Shown one piece after another: positions 1 to 10,499 of a stretch of 64,000 nucleotides of DNA. The notes beneath the pieces were generated by a model. That model was given only the letters and a program-made list of their open reading frames with translations, did no database searches and was not told where the DNA came from. Both the position numbers and the translations under genes were made by a program. Origin of the DNA: Symsagittifera roscoffensis (Eukaryota > Xenacoelomorpha > Acoela > Convolutidae); the NCBI RefSeq assembly GCF_963678635.1, contig NC_087066.1, positions 55,756,312 through 55,820,311 of the forward strand. Reading direction: 5' to 3'. Within the stretch, counting starts at the first letter, position 1; each line of letters starts with the position of its first letter.

Positions 1-2
1 CG

Positions 3-1087
3 GTTGAACTATCAGATGGAAAAATCATTAGCAAATCGGACATTGCCATCCCAAAGTCTAAATCTTCTACAACCCGTTCATTCAAAGGAAATATCTCTTT
101 TCCCTCTTTTTTTAACATTGATTTACAAGTAGGTCCAAGAAAGACCAACAAATCGAAGCCCCAACAGACGCGGAAACCAGGCCCTAAGACAGGACGACAT
201 ACAGAGTGTCTCACCCCGGTCACCACCAGATCTAGAGGAATAAAACAACCAACTAAACTCAACAAATCGAAACGAAACCGAAATAAAGCCTTGTCTTCGA
301 ACACAGGATATTTAGCAGGTGATGAATCCATGTTCATTCCGTCGGATACGTCAGACATTAGTGATTGGGAATGGATTGCGGGAGGTTTTCCATGCAGAGA
401 AGTGATAAGAAAACGCTTCATTTCGGATAACCACATTTTTAACGAAGAACCTATACCATCATTAGATCCTCAAACATATCAAACTAATGTAAAATCTGAG
501 ATTTTAGACGAACAACTTCAATCTACAGATACAGCGGAATGCCCAATTAGTATAAAACCAGCACCCCAAACTACCTCACACCCACCTGGCGAACCTTCTA
601 CTGCTGCGACAACGTAGGGCCCAAACAATCCTTTGGATTCAACAAAAGAACCGGAGGGAGAAAATCCGGTCCAATTTCCAGTCTTTGAGATAGAAGACTC
701 CTCTGACGAAATTACGATTACTGGGGAAAGGCATCCAAAGGAAATCACTATCAACGGTAATGATTTTAATTTAAGATGTTCGAGTCGAAATGTTGGACCC
801 CACAATTCTATGGTAAACGAGTTTACATAGATATTATAGACGAGATCGAAAATCAACCAGGCTCCGCAAATAATCCAATATCTCTGGACGAGGGCGACAG
901 CTCGGGCTCCTTCACACAAACCATCAGAGAGAATCCCTCGGATAACCAGGCTCACATTTGCGACATTCAACCGGAGGACCGTGAACCGGGCCCAGCGTGC
1001 TCCCCATCTTCTGATCAAATCTCCATTGCCTCCACTGACGAGTCCCTGAGAGATGCGGTGAATAGTTTCGACAACTACATAGACTAA
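3..1087 (+). pseudogene. Ty3/gypsy-like retroelement, 3' end of pol and downstream tail, broken
   Basis: A frame is open from base 3 to the stop at 615-617. It begins with VELSDGKIISKSD, which resembles the extreme C-terminus of gypsy-type Pol (a basic YxVxLxDGxxxxR motif after the integrase core). It then becomes Lys/Arg-rich, then acidic and Ser/Pro-rich. A second open stretch runs 633-830 and a third, in another frame, 776-1087; the text around 770-800 (LRCSSRN in one frame, QFYGKRVYI in the other) resembles the basic SSRN-PP-x-YG motif found near the end of many gypsy Pol proteins. The frame therefore appears to change near the C-run at 798-801. Protease, RT and RNase H would lie upstream of the window. 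The element is decayed by at least one stop and one frameshift. Assignment rests on motif resemblance only. Confidence 0.5.
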
Positions 1088-1385
1088 GACAGCGAAATTT
1101 TTAACGCTGAGCTAGAAAAATTCACGGAAGGGGACAGTTAAACTAAATCAAAAACTTGAAAACTCGCATTTAGACAGTGATAGTCTTACTAGTGTTTCGT
1201 TTCAGCGCAGTTAGAGTTTACTTATTTTGTAACCATGAATTAACATCCGCCGGAATTAGGAATTATATAATTCTTTCTAATCAGTCATTCCTTCGGAGCA
1301 CTAAAATTTCATTTGTTATATCGTGCAGTATTTATTTTCAATCCTTGTTGGACTCCTCGAGGGGGAGAGAAAGGGTTATATAAAA

Positions 1386-1673
1386 TGTTACGTATTATGG
1401 CACATAGTACTTTAATTTTTTTTCCAACTAAGGGGAATGTTGCGAATCATACCATTCTTCTTATTTCGTTAAATTAGTCTTCAAGTTTTTTAACTGGTTA
1501 ATTTAGATTAGACCTTGTTATTTTCATTCTCTCCGACGGAGAGAATGATCTCTCACTTTTTAATGTTTTAATTTAGAGATTAATTCACTTTTTAAACATA
1601 TCTTATTTGTAACTAAGTAGAATTATCCGTAACAAAGAAACATTTTATCAGCCCTTTCCCTCGTTACGTTACA
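1386..1673 (+). repeat. probable 3' LTR of the gypsy-like element
   Basis: The stretch begins TGTTACG and ends CGTTACA, giving TG...CA ends with near-inverted 7-bp termini. It follows a 17-base purine run (1359-1375) that could be the polypurine tract, although ten bases separate the two, which is atypical. An imperfect palindrome (tctctccgacggagagaat) lies inside. The length of 288 bp is normal for a small LTR. It ends only ~50 bp before the splice acceptor of the SLC10 exon, so the element appears to sit in that gene's intron in the same orientation. The 5' LTR is outside the window, so the boundaries cannot be confirmed here. Confidence 0.35.
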
Positions 1674-1724
1674 ATGAACGTTTTTGATCTTAAATCATAT
1701 TTTAATATTTATTTCATTTCTTAG

Positions 1725-1952
1725 GTACAATGCCCTTGAACTTGTTCATCTACGGCCGATTCATCTCAGATGACCCCAGCTTCACAGCCGGAAACATCCC
1801 GTACGGGACACTCATCCAGGGTCTGGTGGCTATTGCACTGCCAGTCTGTCTCGGAATGGTCCTGATAGCCAAAGCGAGGAAGATGACTCTGGCTGTTAAG
1901 AAGTACGCCAAGCCAGTTGTGCTGTTGCTACTGCTAGTCTACATATCAATTG
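1725..1952 (+). CDS. SLC10 family transporter, internal exon (first one in the window)
   Basis: This exon belongs to a sodium-coupled organic anion/bile-acid symporter-like protein (SLC10 family), a multi-pass plasma-membrane carrier. It starts after the acceptor ATTTCTTAG with two bases of a codon and reads xTMPLNLFIYGRF, matching the conserved GMMPLxLxIY segment of SLC10 carriers. Two hydrophobic helices follow (IPYGTLIQGLVAIALPVCLG and PVVLLLLLVYISIG). It ends in phase 1 at TG|GTCAGT. The ATG at 1730 is internal, not a start. The N-terminal part, roughly 140 residues or more in relatives, must lie upstream. The four exons here encode about 270 residues. Family assignment is strong; substrate and orthology to a named SLC10 member are not determinable. 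Confidence 0.88.
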
Positions 1953-2382
1953 GTCAGTTCCCGTGATGAACAAAAATGCGTGTCATCATGTTTTATTCCT
2001 GGAAAAATGATTATCATGAATTTTTTATCATAAATTCTTTTAATATAAGAGTGCTTGTCATACGATTTTCATACATGGAAAAAGGCGTAACATACAACTT
2101 CCCCTTTTCAAGTACCTCCCCTTTGATTCTCGCTAAAACATGCTTTCCTAATTGCTTCTTCAGAAATAATTTTGATTTTCGAAAGTTAAATCAGATTATG
2201 TCACTAAAATAAAAGTGAACACAGTTTTGATCATTTTTTCTTTCAAGCGAATTGCGGTGTCAAAAAACTGAAAAAGTTAGAAAATTTATTAAGATAATCT
2301 TACAAGAAAATGGGAAGCTGGAAGAGAACCGAGTTTTAAGCGTAACTTATAAAGCATGAAACAATCATAAAACATGACCTTA

Positions 2383-2560
2383 CAGGGGCAGATTTAGGGT
2401 GGGGGTGGGGGTTGGGTTGCACAATTTTACAAAATCCAATTTCGGCCGACCGACCCTAAATCTTTTCACTAGGCTTTTTAAACTGTTTTTTCAAAGGGTG
2501 ATTTTGACCTGTTTTTTTCCACAATTTGCTTTCGGTGCACCAAAGTTGGTCAAAATAGTG
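2383..2560 (+). mobile_element. hAT-type MITE, truncated, diverged
   Basis: Starts CAGGGGCAGATTTAGGGTGG, matching the right terminal inverted repeat (read inward) of the full copy at 7990-8410, and continues with the internal GGCCGACCGACCCTAAAT-like text. Only one end is present and no target duplication is visible. Confidence 0.5.
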
Positions 2561-2568
2561 TGTTTATT

Positions 2569-3308
2569 GTGTTTTTGTTCCAGTTTTAGTAACGAAAGTA
2601 ACGGAACATTTGGGCTGTGGCATATTTCGTCCCATAACAGATCACGTCCCATTTTAATTTTCATAGATTGCGTCCCACTTCAAGGCCTACGCAGATTTCG
2701 TCCCATAAATTTCGATATGGGACGAAATCTGTATGGGAGGAAATGTGCTAATTAAATAAAGAGGACAAAATCAGTAGAAGGGCGAAATTCGTGCCAATCG
2801 AACATTTCTGCTCGGGGTGGGTTTTTTCTTCAGAAAATTTTCGTTTTTTTAACTAGCCATTTTTACGGAATATTTTTTTATCATTCAAAAAGTATTGTTG
2901 TCCTGAGCTTAAATCTGAAAAGATATTTTACCTGTGATTAATTATTGTAAAGTTATGTGGGTTCAAAGATTGCGATTTTGGTCAATTTGGGACAATTAAT
3001 GCGCGATATATTTCGCGCTATTAATTAAGAGGTCAACCAAGCGGAGATTTAATCCGCCCTATTAATCGTTCCAAATTGGTTGAAGAAAACTAATTTGCCA
3101 TAATTGATTTGTTACTAGGAGCGCAATTTATCACGTTACACTTTATATGGCGTGTGGGGGGATCATTTACACAAAAAGTCTTTGTTTTCATTTTATTTCT
3201 TTTATTTCATCAATATTAATTTTTTTGGTGTTACTACTGCTCCATAGACCTTAAAAGGCAGTCGGAACATTCAGGGCTTTGCCTTAAAACGAGCAGACTT
3301 GTTCGGTT
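2569..3308 (+). repeat. TD530 repeat, single copy with an internal insertion
   Basis: Shares with 22608-23675, in the same order, the segments GCTCGGGGTGGGTTTTTTCTTCAG, TTGTCCTGAGCT, CCTGTGATTA, AAGTTATG, the GCGCGATATATTTCGCGCTATTAA palindromic stretch (given in pieces in the genome at 3000-3025), ATGGCGTGTGGGGGGAT and ACTGCTCCATA. About 190 bp at 2610-2795 are extra relative to the other copies and carry the hairpin at 2692-2731. No coding capacity. Confidence 0.75.
2692..2731. repeat. perfect 16-bp inverted repeat with 8-nt loop
   Basis: CAGATTTCGTCCCATA at 2692-2707 is followed by an 8-base loop and its exact reverse complement at 2716-2731. Related half-sites (ATTTCGTCCCATA, ATTGCGTCCCA) precede it at 2627-2680, so the insertion is built from repeats of one short motif. 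Confidence 0.85.
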
Positions 3309-4005
3309 TTGATGCCGAAAAAAAACGCAAGTTTTTTGTCAAAACTTTTCCAAAAAGTACCCAATAAGAGGCAAAAGATAGAGAAAACCGGCGCTTTAAG
3401 AAAGCTCGGACCTTCTTTTTCGGTCAACCAAACTTTTCAAGCTTTCTTGAAGCGTCGCAGAAGGTCCCCAAAGTTTACCAAAATTTTTTGACACCACCTC
3501 TGGTATGGATGGCGGTAAAACCCCCCAAGCTTGTCTTATATCCCAACGGAAAGGGTCAAATCTTTGAATGCGCCTCATTTCGGAACATAATGCACTTAAT
3601 TCGGAATTATTTAGCCGATAAGTGTCTGACACTCGTTCGGAATTAGGAAGCTGCTATTTATTGCCACACATGTGCTACACACATAACTGACCCCCTTTAT
3701 ATTATCAAACATATGGATATTAGCACCAGATTGCAATTAACGTTACGACCAGTTTAAAGACAATTATGCCACTCATTTAAAGTCAAATTTGTCTTATTTT
3801 CATTTTCACAGCCGTTTGATCGTAAAGTTATGGCCGCTTGATCGTAAATTTAAATTCCATGTTCGCTGCTTGGAAATGAAATTATTGGAAGTGAAAGCGT
3901 TGGGAGAGGAGGGTTTGAGGGCGTTTAATTTTTTGATAACGGCTTTCGAGGTCCTTTGTTATTTCTAAGTAAACTTTTCTCAGTAACAGCAATCAGTATT
4001 TATAC

Positions 4006-4316
4006 CACGGGCGGATCTAGGATTTTCTCGGTGGGGGGACGGGTTTCTAAAAATTGTTTAAAAATTACGTCCAAATTTTGTGTAGGTTGATCATCTTGAT
4101 GTTTCTTGCTCTCCCAAAGCACTGAAAAAGACCCTGTTTCGGCCACGTTTTCTGCGCCGCAGGCAAAGTTTTGAAAAAAAAACTAATCAAAAAAGGCGTT
4201 TTTGTGGAAAAAATTGACCAAAAAGTTGGGTTTATTTTTGGCGGAAGCTTCCCCTCAAAATTAGTATAAATTGGCGCCAAAGGCATCTTTAAAAAAATTT
4301 ACGGTCCGTCAGCCAA
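4006..4316 (+). mobile_element. hAT-type MITE, right end missing
   Basis: Begins CACGGGCGGATCTAGGATTT, identical to the left end of the copy at 7990. It keeps the internal landmarks CTCTCCCAAAGCACT, GCCGCAGGCAAA and TTGGCGCCAAAGGC, then ends before the CCCCTAAATCCGCCCCTG terminus. Confidence 0.75.
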
Positions 4317-4388
4317 AATGGATATGGACAGCTTGTTCTTTGACCGCTTTTGTTTCTTTAAAGAATATATTAGCAACTTAAGAAAAAC

Positions 4389-5395
4389 AACAAGACTGCT
4401 AGTATACCAAGGTAAAGCCTTGAATGTTACGACTGCACTCAAGGCCAAATATTAAGTTTTTTCGATTGAAAAAATGACAAAAAAAAATAAGATAAAGAAT
4501 TTTTTTTTTCATTTTTCTTCATTTTATCTTCCCACACGCTACATAAATTACTAAGGGTGTTTAGCGCCTCGTATTGTGATATTAGGATTAAATTGCTGGC
4601 CTCAATTCAATTTGGATCTCATTATTTCACTTCTTACGCGTGTTATAAAAACGCACTCTATCGAACTTTAATCATCCCAAATTGGCCAATTTAGCAATTT
4701 TCAAACGCCCGTAACATTATGGAAAATGATCACAATGAAAAACCTTTTTAAACTTGAACTTCAAATAAATATATCTGTTATAATGGTATAAAACTCCATG
4801 AAAAAAGATCGTCAAAAAGCTTAGTTAACAAGTTGAAAACTGTCTGAAAAAAAACGCACCAAGCATAAATACTCCTCACTTTCTTCGAAAATTGGATCAA
4901 AAACAGTACTACATGCTAACAAGACTGCTCGTATATGAAAGCAATTCCTCGAATATTCCGATTGCACTCAAAACCCTTTGAACAAATTTTTTTCTGCTTG
5001 AATAATTGACAAAAAAATTGTGAAAAAAAAAACTTTTGTTCATTTTCTTCATTTTATCCCCAACATGCTATAAAATAGTAAAGGTGTGTTTAACGCCTCG
5101 TTTTGTGCTAAAAGAAATAAATTGCTGGCCACAATTCAATTTGGAACGGATGCATTTGCTTCCTGCGCGTGTTATTAGTACGCAATATATCGCACTTAAA
5201 TTATCTGAAACTAGCCAAACTTTACGCAAAACATTCACAGGTGAAATATCTTTTACTTTTGAGATTAAAGTAACAATATCTCTCAGATGGTATAAAAAAA
5301 TGCAGACAAAAAACGCTTTGTTAAATAGTCGAAAATTGAGTGAATAAAAAAACCAGACCAAGCATAGGTTTTAAAACAAGACGCTGGTTTGCAGA
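4389..5395 (-). repeat. TD530 repeat, inverted tandem dimer (period 529 bp)
   Basis: AACAAGACTGCT occurs at 4389 and again at 4918, and the following ~300 bp align (TTCTTCATTTTATC, AAATTGCTGGCC, CAATTCAATTTGGA, GCGTGTTAT). AACAAGACTGCTCGTAT is the reverse complement of the 3' end of the + strand TD530 copies (ATACGAGCAGTCTTGTT), so this is a diverged dimer of the same family on the minus strand. Confidence 0.65.
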
Positions 5396-5498
5396 TCAGA
5401 GAAACAATTTACATTACCGTTCGAACAAACAAATTTTTAATCACTCAATTAAACAAAATCCCACGTTTGATAATCATAATCTTTGTTAAAAAAAACTA

Positions 5499-6239
5499 CA
5501 GGGTGTTTCAAATAAACTGTAATGTTATAAAAGCTTCTCATTTCATAACTGTTGATCAGTTCGACTTCAAATTCGGTGATATTATGTAGAACAGGCGGAG
5601 ATTTGATAAAACTCAAAAACTGTGTTGATGAATTGAACTCGATAGTAAATACCCGCGATTTTCCAACTATCTCACGCTTCCACGCAACAAAAAATTTTTT
5701 AAACTACAGTGCTGATTTAAATTATCCGGACAAAACTAACATAACTTGAATTTTCAAACGCGTTTTTCTCAAATTGGGTTAACATTAGACAAAAAGTGAA
5801 GAGAACAAAAGTTGCTTAGAATTTCACCAGAATTAATATGGTGTCATTTTTTCTCCGAAATTCTCAACAAAAATTTTACCCCAAAAATGGGTCAATTTGG
5901 CTTTTTTCAATTAATCAAGAATTACGCTGAAACTACTTTGTTAATTGATACGAAAAGTATATCACAGGAAGCCGCTTACACAGCTCAATAAAGTTTAAGA
6001 AGGGTTAAATCTCCAAAAACCAGTATAAGAGAAAAAATTTGATTTTTACTATATAAAACCCAGAATCTCTGTTAAAAAATAAATTTTAAACAATTTGCGC
6101 AAATTTTTGGAGATTTAACCCTTCTTAACCTTCAAATCTCCGCCACTTATCTATCTTGTGCATAAAAAATTGTGTATTTATCTCTTCTCAAAAAAAAGTT
6201 ATAGCGTTTTATAAAATTACAGTTTATTTGAAACACCCG
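5499..6239. mobile_element. Tc1/mariner-type MITE with TA target duplication
   Basis: The ends are inverted repeats of about 30 bp beginning CAGGGTGTTTCAAATAAACT, one mismatch at the inner part and one near the tip. The element is flanked by TA at 5497-5498 and 6240-6241, as expected for the Tc1/mariner superfamily. There is a second, nested inverted repeat (AAGGGTTAAATCTCCAAAA near 6001 against its complement near 6105-6124). No transposase is encoded. Confidence 0.75.
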
Positions 6240-6849
6240 TATTTAAAGCTTCGTAAACCAATCAAAAGCAAAATCGATTTCTTTCACCGAAAATGACCGA
6301 AAGTTCTGCCAACCGTCTGCTCGACAAACATAACTATAATTTGATATTGACCACAAAAATTGATGTCTTCGAACGTTTTTTTTGTGTGTTCAAATAAAGA
6401 CGTGCAGCAAGGGTATTACTGAAAAACTAACTGAAAACACGCATTTTCTTCTGGATTCCGCAAAGTTTGTTGCTTGAGCTAGCATTTGAATTGCACCTTG
6501 TTTTAGTCTTTGCTGCTTAAGCAGTTTTTTTTCTGGAGTCGACAATCGAAAAAAAATCGCACATGTTTTAAATCGCACTATGTTTTACCAATTTCTTTTG
6601 ATTCGATAATTGCATGAAAAGTTTCAGACAAACAGTCTTGTTGCGGATTCTGTAGCCGTTTTTTTCCCAGCCTTGTCGCGGAATCCGAACAGATCCGCAC
6701 TGATAAGAAATGCCCCTTTTTTTGAAACCATACTTATTTTTATATGAATCGGTACTTTTTAATTACACCGGGTTGTCTGTACTTTTTTCTGTTCGGTTTT
6801 GTTGATCTGATGGCCGGAACTTTTCTAGATAAAAGTTAATACCATCAAG

Positions 6850-7205
6850 CAGGGGCTTATTTAGGGGGGCAATCGCCCCTTTTCAACAATTCCGACCCAA
6901 AGGGTCCCCTTGCGTACTTTTTGTGATATACAGTTTTGGCTGCCCGATATCAAAAAGTTTACCAAAGAGGCCTTTGGCGCCTATAAGTATTAGTTTTGAG
7001 GGGGCAGTGTGAGCCAAAAACGCAATTTTTTCGCCAAGTTACCAAAAAAACCAAAAAACTCCTTTTTGGCCCGTTTTTTTTACAGAAATAATAAACCTAT
7101 TTTTTTCCAGAAAGTTTGATCAAAGGACGGTCTTTATAGTGATTTGGGAGAGCGCAGAGAATTAATTTGGTCGACCTAAAAAATTTCGACAAAATTTTTG
7201 ATTTT
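6850..7205 (-). mobile_element. hAT-type MITE, one end missing
   Basis: Reverse orientation relative to the copy at 7990. It starts CAGGGGCTTATTTAGGGGG, then CCGACCCAAAGGGTCCCC, GGCGCCTATAAGTATTAGTTT, GTGATTTGGGAGAGC and GGTCGACC, and stops before the CTAGATCCGCCCCTG end. Confidence 0.75.
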
Positions 7206-7621
7206 ATTTCTGCCTCGTTTCGGTTCTGAGGTAGATCGGTTTAGGGTAGCTGATTGATTGACAACATTTCACTTCATACGTAAATTAACCGTAATTATCG
7301 GAAATTACAAGTCAAGAAAGAATATCGAACTGTCATAAACTTCGGTATTTAAAAGCAGAATTCAAAGTCATAAAATACGCAAAATGAAAACATTAATAAA
7401 TCAATTTTGTAAACAGCGCCTGAGCAATTTGTGAACTTTGTTTCGATCTTTCAGTTTTCGACTTTTTTCACACAATGTTCTTCGTTCACAAGAAAATACA
7501 TTAGTTACGACCTTGGTTTTTCCTCGCTAAGAATTCTAGCGAGAACAGATTTTTTTGAAAAGAACTTTGCAACTATGATGAGAAGATGCAATTTTTAACC
7601 ATATACTCATTGATATTTCAG

Positions 7622-7777
7622 CGCTGTACAAGAGCTCCTTTGCGTTCAAACTTTTCTCACTGCGGGACTATCTAGGAGGTTGTCTGCTGCCTCTGGGGGG
7701 ATTTGTTCTTGGCGGTGTTGCTTCTTTGATTCTGCAACTGCGCTGCTCACAGATTAAAACTATATCACTCGAAGTTG
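7622..7777 (+). CDS. SLC10 family transporter, exon 2 of those in the window
   Basis: Joins in phase 1 to the exon ending at 1952 (codon GCG across the junction). It reads ALYKSSFAFKLFSLRDYLGG, then a hydrophobic helix CLLPLGGFVLGGVASLILQL, then RCSQIKTISLEVG. In the family this segment holds the Pro/Gly-rich helix followed by the CRTVxxExG stretch that leads into the ion-binding ETGxQN motif; here that is EVG|MQN, split by the intron. Acceptor ATATTTCAG, donor G|GTAAGT. Confidence 0.9.
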
Positions 7778-7989
7778 GTAAGTTAATTCTACAATCAAAT
7801 AGTAGTGAGAGTATATATGAGTGACATACATATTATTTATCTTTTGGGTTTAGACAAATCGGTTTATTTGTACATCCGATTAGTTGGTACCACTTAATTT
7901 CTGCAAGCAAAACGAACAAGTTTGCTTATGGAAGGAACATTGCTGCCTAGAGAACTGCAGGTTGATGAAAGTCAAGAAGTGGTCACGAC

Positions 7990-8410
7990 CACGGGCGGAT
8001 CTAGGATTTTCTCGAGGGGGGCGGAACTGCAACCAAATTTTGAAACTTTTGTCGACCTTCTTTTTAGAACGACCCATTTGATTTTTCGAGCTCTCCCAAA
8101 GCACTAAAAAGTCCTTTTTTTGTCCAACTATTCTTCGTCATGGCAAAATTTTGAAAAAACAGGCCAAAAAAGGCGTTTTTAGGCACTTTTTGGAAAATTA
8201 TGACCAAAAAATTGCGTTTTTTCGGCACGTGCTCCTCTCAAAGTTAATTAATATTGGCGCCGAAGGCTCCGTCACTAACAATGGTATTTCAAAATTGTTC
8301 TAAAAATAGTACTAAAAATAGAACTAAAAATAGTACTAAAAAAGGGGACCCTTTGGGTTGGCAGGGGGTCAAATCCCTGAGAGAGGGTGTCCCCCCTAAA
8401 TCCGCCCCTG
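7990..8410 (+). mobile_element. hAT-type MITE, complete, with 8-bp target duplication
   Basis: The 421-bp element runs from CACGGGCGGATCTAG to CTAAATCCGCCCCTG; the ends are 15-bp inverted repeats with two mismatches. It is flanked by perfect 8-bp direct repeats GTCACGAC (7982-7989 and 8411-8418), the duplication length of the hAT superfamily. It encodes no transposase, so it must have been moved in trans. This copy defines the family found at least nine more times in the window. Confidence 0.88.
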
Positions 8411-8608
8411 GTCACGACTATGATATTCAACTTTAAGAATGAATTTTTATCGGCTAAAATGCAATAATCTTGTACCCTGCATTATTCCATACGCGACTAG
8501 AATAAAACTCGACTAGCATAAATGTTGGAAACTGCCAATTGTGTGCAAATGTAAGTGGGAATTGAACCCGATTATTGTTATAATAAATAAACATGAATTG
8601 CTCCCAAG

Positions 8609-8940
8609 TAGGGGCGGATTAAGAAGGGCGGGGGCGGATTTCCTGTCGACCCAAATGGTTCCACCTTTGCTTGAGATATCCATTTTGGCGAAGGACCCTA
8701 AAAACTTTCTAAGGCGCCTAAAGTGTCTATATGTACTAATTTTAAGGGGGGAGCCTTTTGTGGCCTGTTTTTTAAATTTTTGCCTGCGGCGCGAAGTTTT
8801 TACCAAAACAGGGTGTTTTTAGTGCTTTGGGAAAGCTCGTAAATTCACTTTGCTCGACCTAAAAAAAGGTCGACAAAAAAAAAACAAAATCTTCGAAAGT
8901 TTTTTGAAAACCCCCCCTCGAGAAAATCCTAGATCCGCCC
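8609..8940 (-). mobile_element. hAT-type MITE, reverse orientation
   Basis: TAGGGGCGGATTAAG to CTAGATCCGCCC, with the family internal landmarks in reverse order (CCGACCCAAA-like, GGACCCTAAAAA, GCCTGCGGCGCG, GTGCTTTGGGAAAGCTCG, GGTCGAC, CTCGAGAAAATCC). CTCCCAAG flanks both sides (8601-8608 and 8941-8948), consistent with an 8-bp duplication that overlaps the last bases of the right terminus. Confidence 0.8.
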
Positions 8941-9097
8941 CTCCCAAGGGAGATTATTATACAAATTGATGTAAAAACATGGTTATTAATCATTATCCTT
9001 TCTTGTCGGCATAAGACCATATTATCCAACCTTTTTTCAGGCGTCTCAAAAAAGCGGACAGAGAAAAAAAAGGCGAAAATATCGGTTTTTTTTCCAG

Positions 9098-9347
9098 GTA
9101 TGCAGAATTCGATGATTGTAGTTACGATGACCAATTTTGTGTTCGATCCTCCACAGTCGAATCTGAACTCGCTAATGCCCATAAGCATAGCCATAATGAC
9201 CATGCTAGTGTCCATACCTCTCTTCATAGTCCACTTACTGGCTAAGAAGTACATTGCTAAATACAGAGACGTGTGTGACGAGAATAAAAGTGAACAGCTG
9301 AGACAGCGACAGAAGTTCGAAGGACTCGGAGGCACAATTAGACGAAG
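9098..9347 (+). CDS. SLC10 family transporter, exon 3 of those in the window
   Basis: Starts after TTTTTCCAG with two bases that complete Gly, giving EVGMQNSMIVVTMTNFVF: the SLC10 signature E(T/V)GxQN, whose Glu and Gln belong to the sodium-binding region in studied family members. A last hydrophobic segment follows (LMPISIAIMTMLVSIPLFIV), then the cytoplasmic start HLLAKKYIAKYRDVCDENK. This matches the family's final helix and tail. It ends in phase 2 at AG|GTAAAT. Confidence 0.92.
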
Positions 9348-10318
9348 GTAAATTACAATAAATCAAAAAAAATCAGACCTGGCTGATATATTACAATAGG
9401 TGGAAGCTTCGAATTAAAAAGCTGGATCACGACTTTTTTATTCTTCTAAAGTTATTTTAAATTTATATCCGAGCCAACAAAAAAACTATCCTGCTAAATG
9501 ATCCGTAAAAGTTGAATTTTGAATACTGTATTTAAAAGAAACTATCTTAGAATCATAGCTGCACTTCTCTAATAGCTCACGGAATTACGACCTATCGTAA
9601 TATTGCTCCGAGACCGGGTCACTTTTACCATATTTGTTATCTTAAAATTCCAGTGTTGGCCATCCTGCAAATATTTCAAAGAACTTCTAATAAGTCTGTA
9701 AGAAACTTCACTACAAATTTTTTCTTAATTTTCCTATTTCTTTACCCTAATTTTGTAAAGCAGTTGCAATAATCAATGTTTACTTTTCAGTTCAGTGAGT
9801 TATGAAAAAAAAATTGTGAACAGAGGTTATAACAATTTTTGTGCCCTTTGTGATGGCCATTTGTGAAAGAAACGAAATCTTTGATTTCTAGAGAATTACA
9901 AGAAATTAAAATAGCAATCTGACAATTTTGAACAAACTTTGAAAAATGATCAATAATTTTCAAGCGATATTGAGACTTCAATTCTGTCTGAAAAACTAGG
10001 TTTTTGCTTGCAAATATTTCCTGAAATATGTCAAATTGCTTTTTTCATTTGATTTTGTCTGATTCAACTTTTTACTACTGATTTCAGAGAGTTGTTACAA
10101 AGTTCCTTGCAAAGATCCAAAGACCTATTTCAGACCGTTTTGCTGGCGAAACCTATTTTTTTTTTAAAAAAATGTATGTCTGAATTTCACCTACAATTTC
10201 ACATTTGAATGCAAAAATTGCTGAAAATTAGCTAAATAATAGCACATTGATTTCCTAATTTAATTCTCTGTTTGAAATTTTTCTCTACTTGTTACAAATA
10301 CTTCGCTATCTATTACAG

Positions 10319-10499
10319 ATTCAGCAGTGTGAGTGTGAGTAGTCGTGGTCATCCGAATACAAAAGGAGGGGTGACTGGAGTGGCTGTTGATCCGACCATG
10401 GACACAATTCCAGACGAGGAAGAGGACGAGTTCACGAGGAAGAACGACCAAGAAAAAGTAACCGTCGATGTGAATGAAAAAAACCAAACCCATTTGTAA
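10319..10499 (+). CDS. SLC10 family transporter, terminal exon
   Basis: Joins in phase (AG + A = Arg) after the acceptor TCTATTACAG. It encodes a hydrophilic, acidic C-terminal tail (FSSVSVSSRGHPNTKGG, then a DEEEDEF cluster) ending NQTHL and TAA at 10497-10499. Such cytoplasmic tails vary widely in SLC10 proteins, so the evidence here is splice phase, an uninterrupted frame and raised GC content. AATAAA-like polyadenylation signals follow at about 10909 and 11469, neither decisive. Confidence 0.82.

Larger units (their letters stand above)
1953..7621 (+). other. SLC10 intron, 5.7 kb, filled with repeats
   Basis: GTCAGT donor and TTGATATTTCAG acceptor. The intron holds a hAT-MITE fragment, a TD530 copy with an inserted hairpin, another hAT-MITE, an inverted TD530 tandem dimer, a Tc1/mariner-type MITE and a further hAT-MITE (each listed separately). 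Segments 3310-4000, 6240-6850 and 7205-7620 show no gene or recognisable repeat. Confidence 0.85.

Noticed and set aside
518-1018. 166-codon frame on the minus strand
   Set aside because: Shadow of the + strand retroelement tail; it has no family motif and crosses the broken + frames.
1976-2212. 78-codon frame just after the SLC10 exon
   Set aside because: Intronic, begins after a valid donor, and overlaps a dispersed TCATAC repeat.
8254-8436. 60-codon frame with repeated NST/KNSTKN text
   Set aside because: Lies in the hAT-type MITE and arises from its short AAAAATAGTAC tandem stretch.
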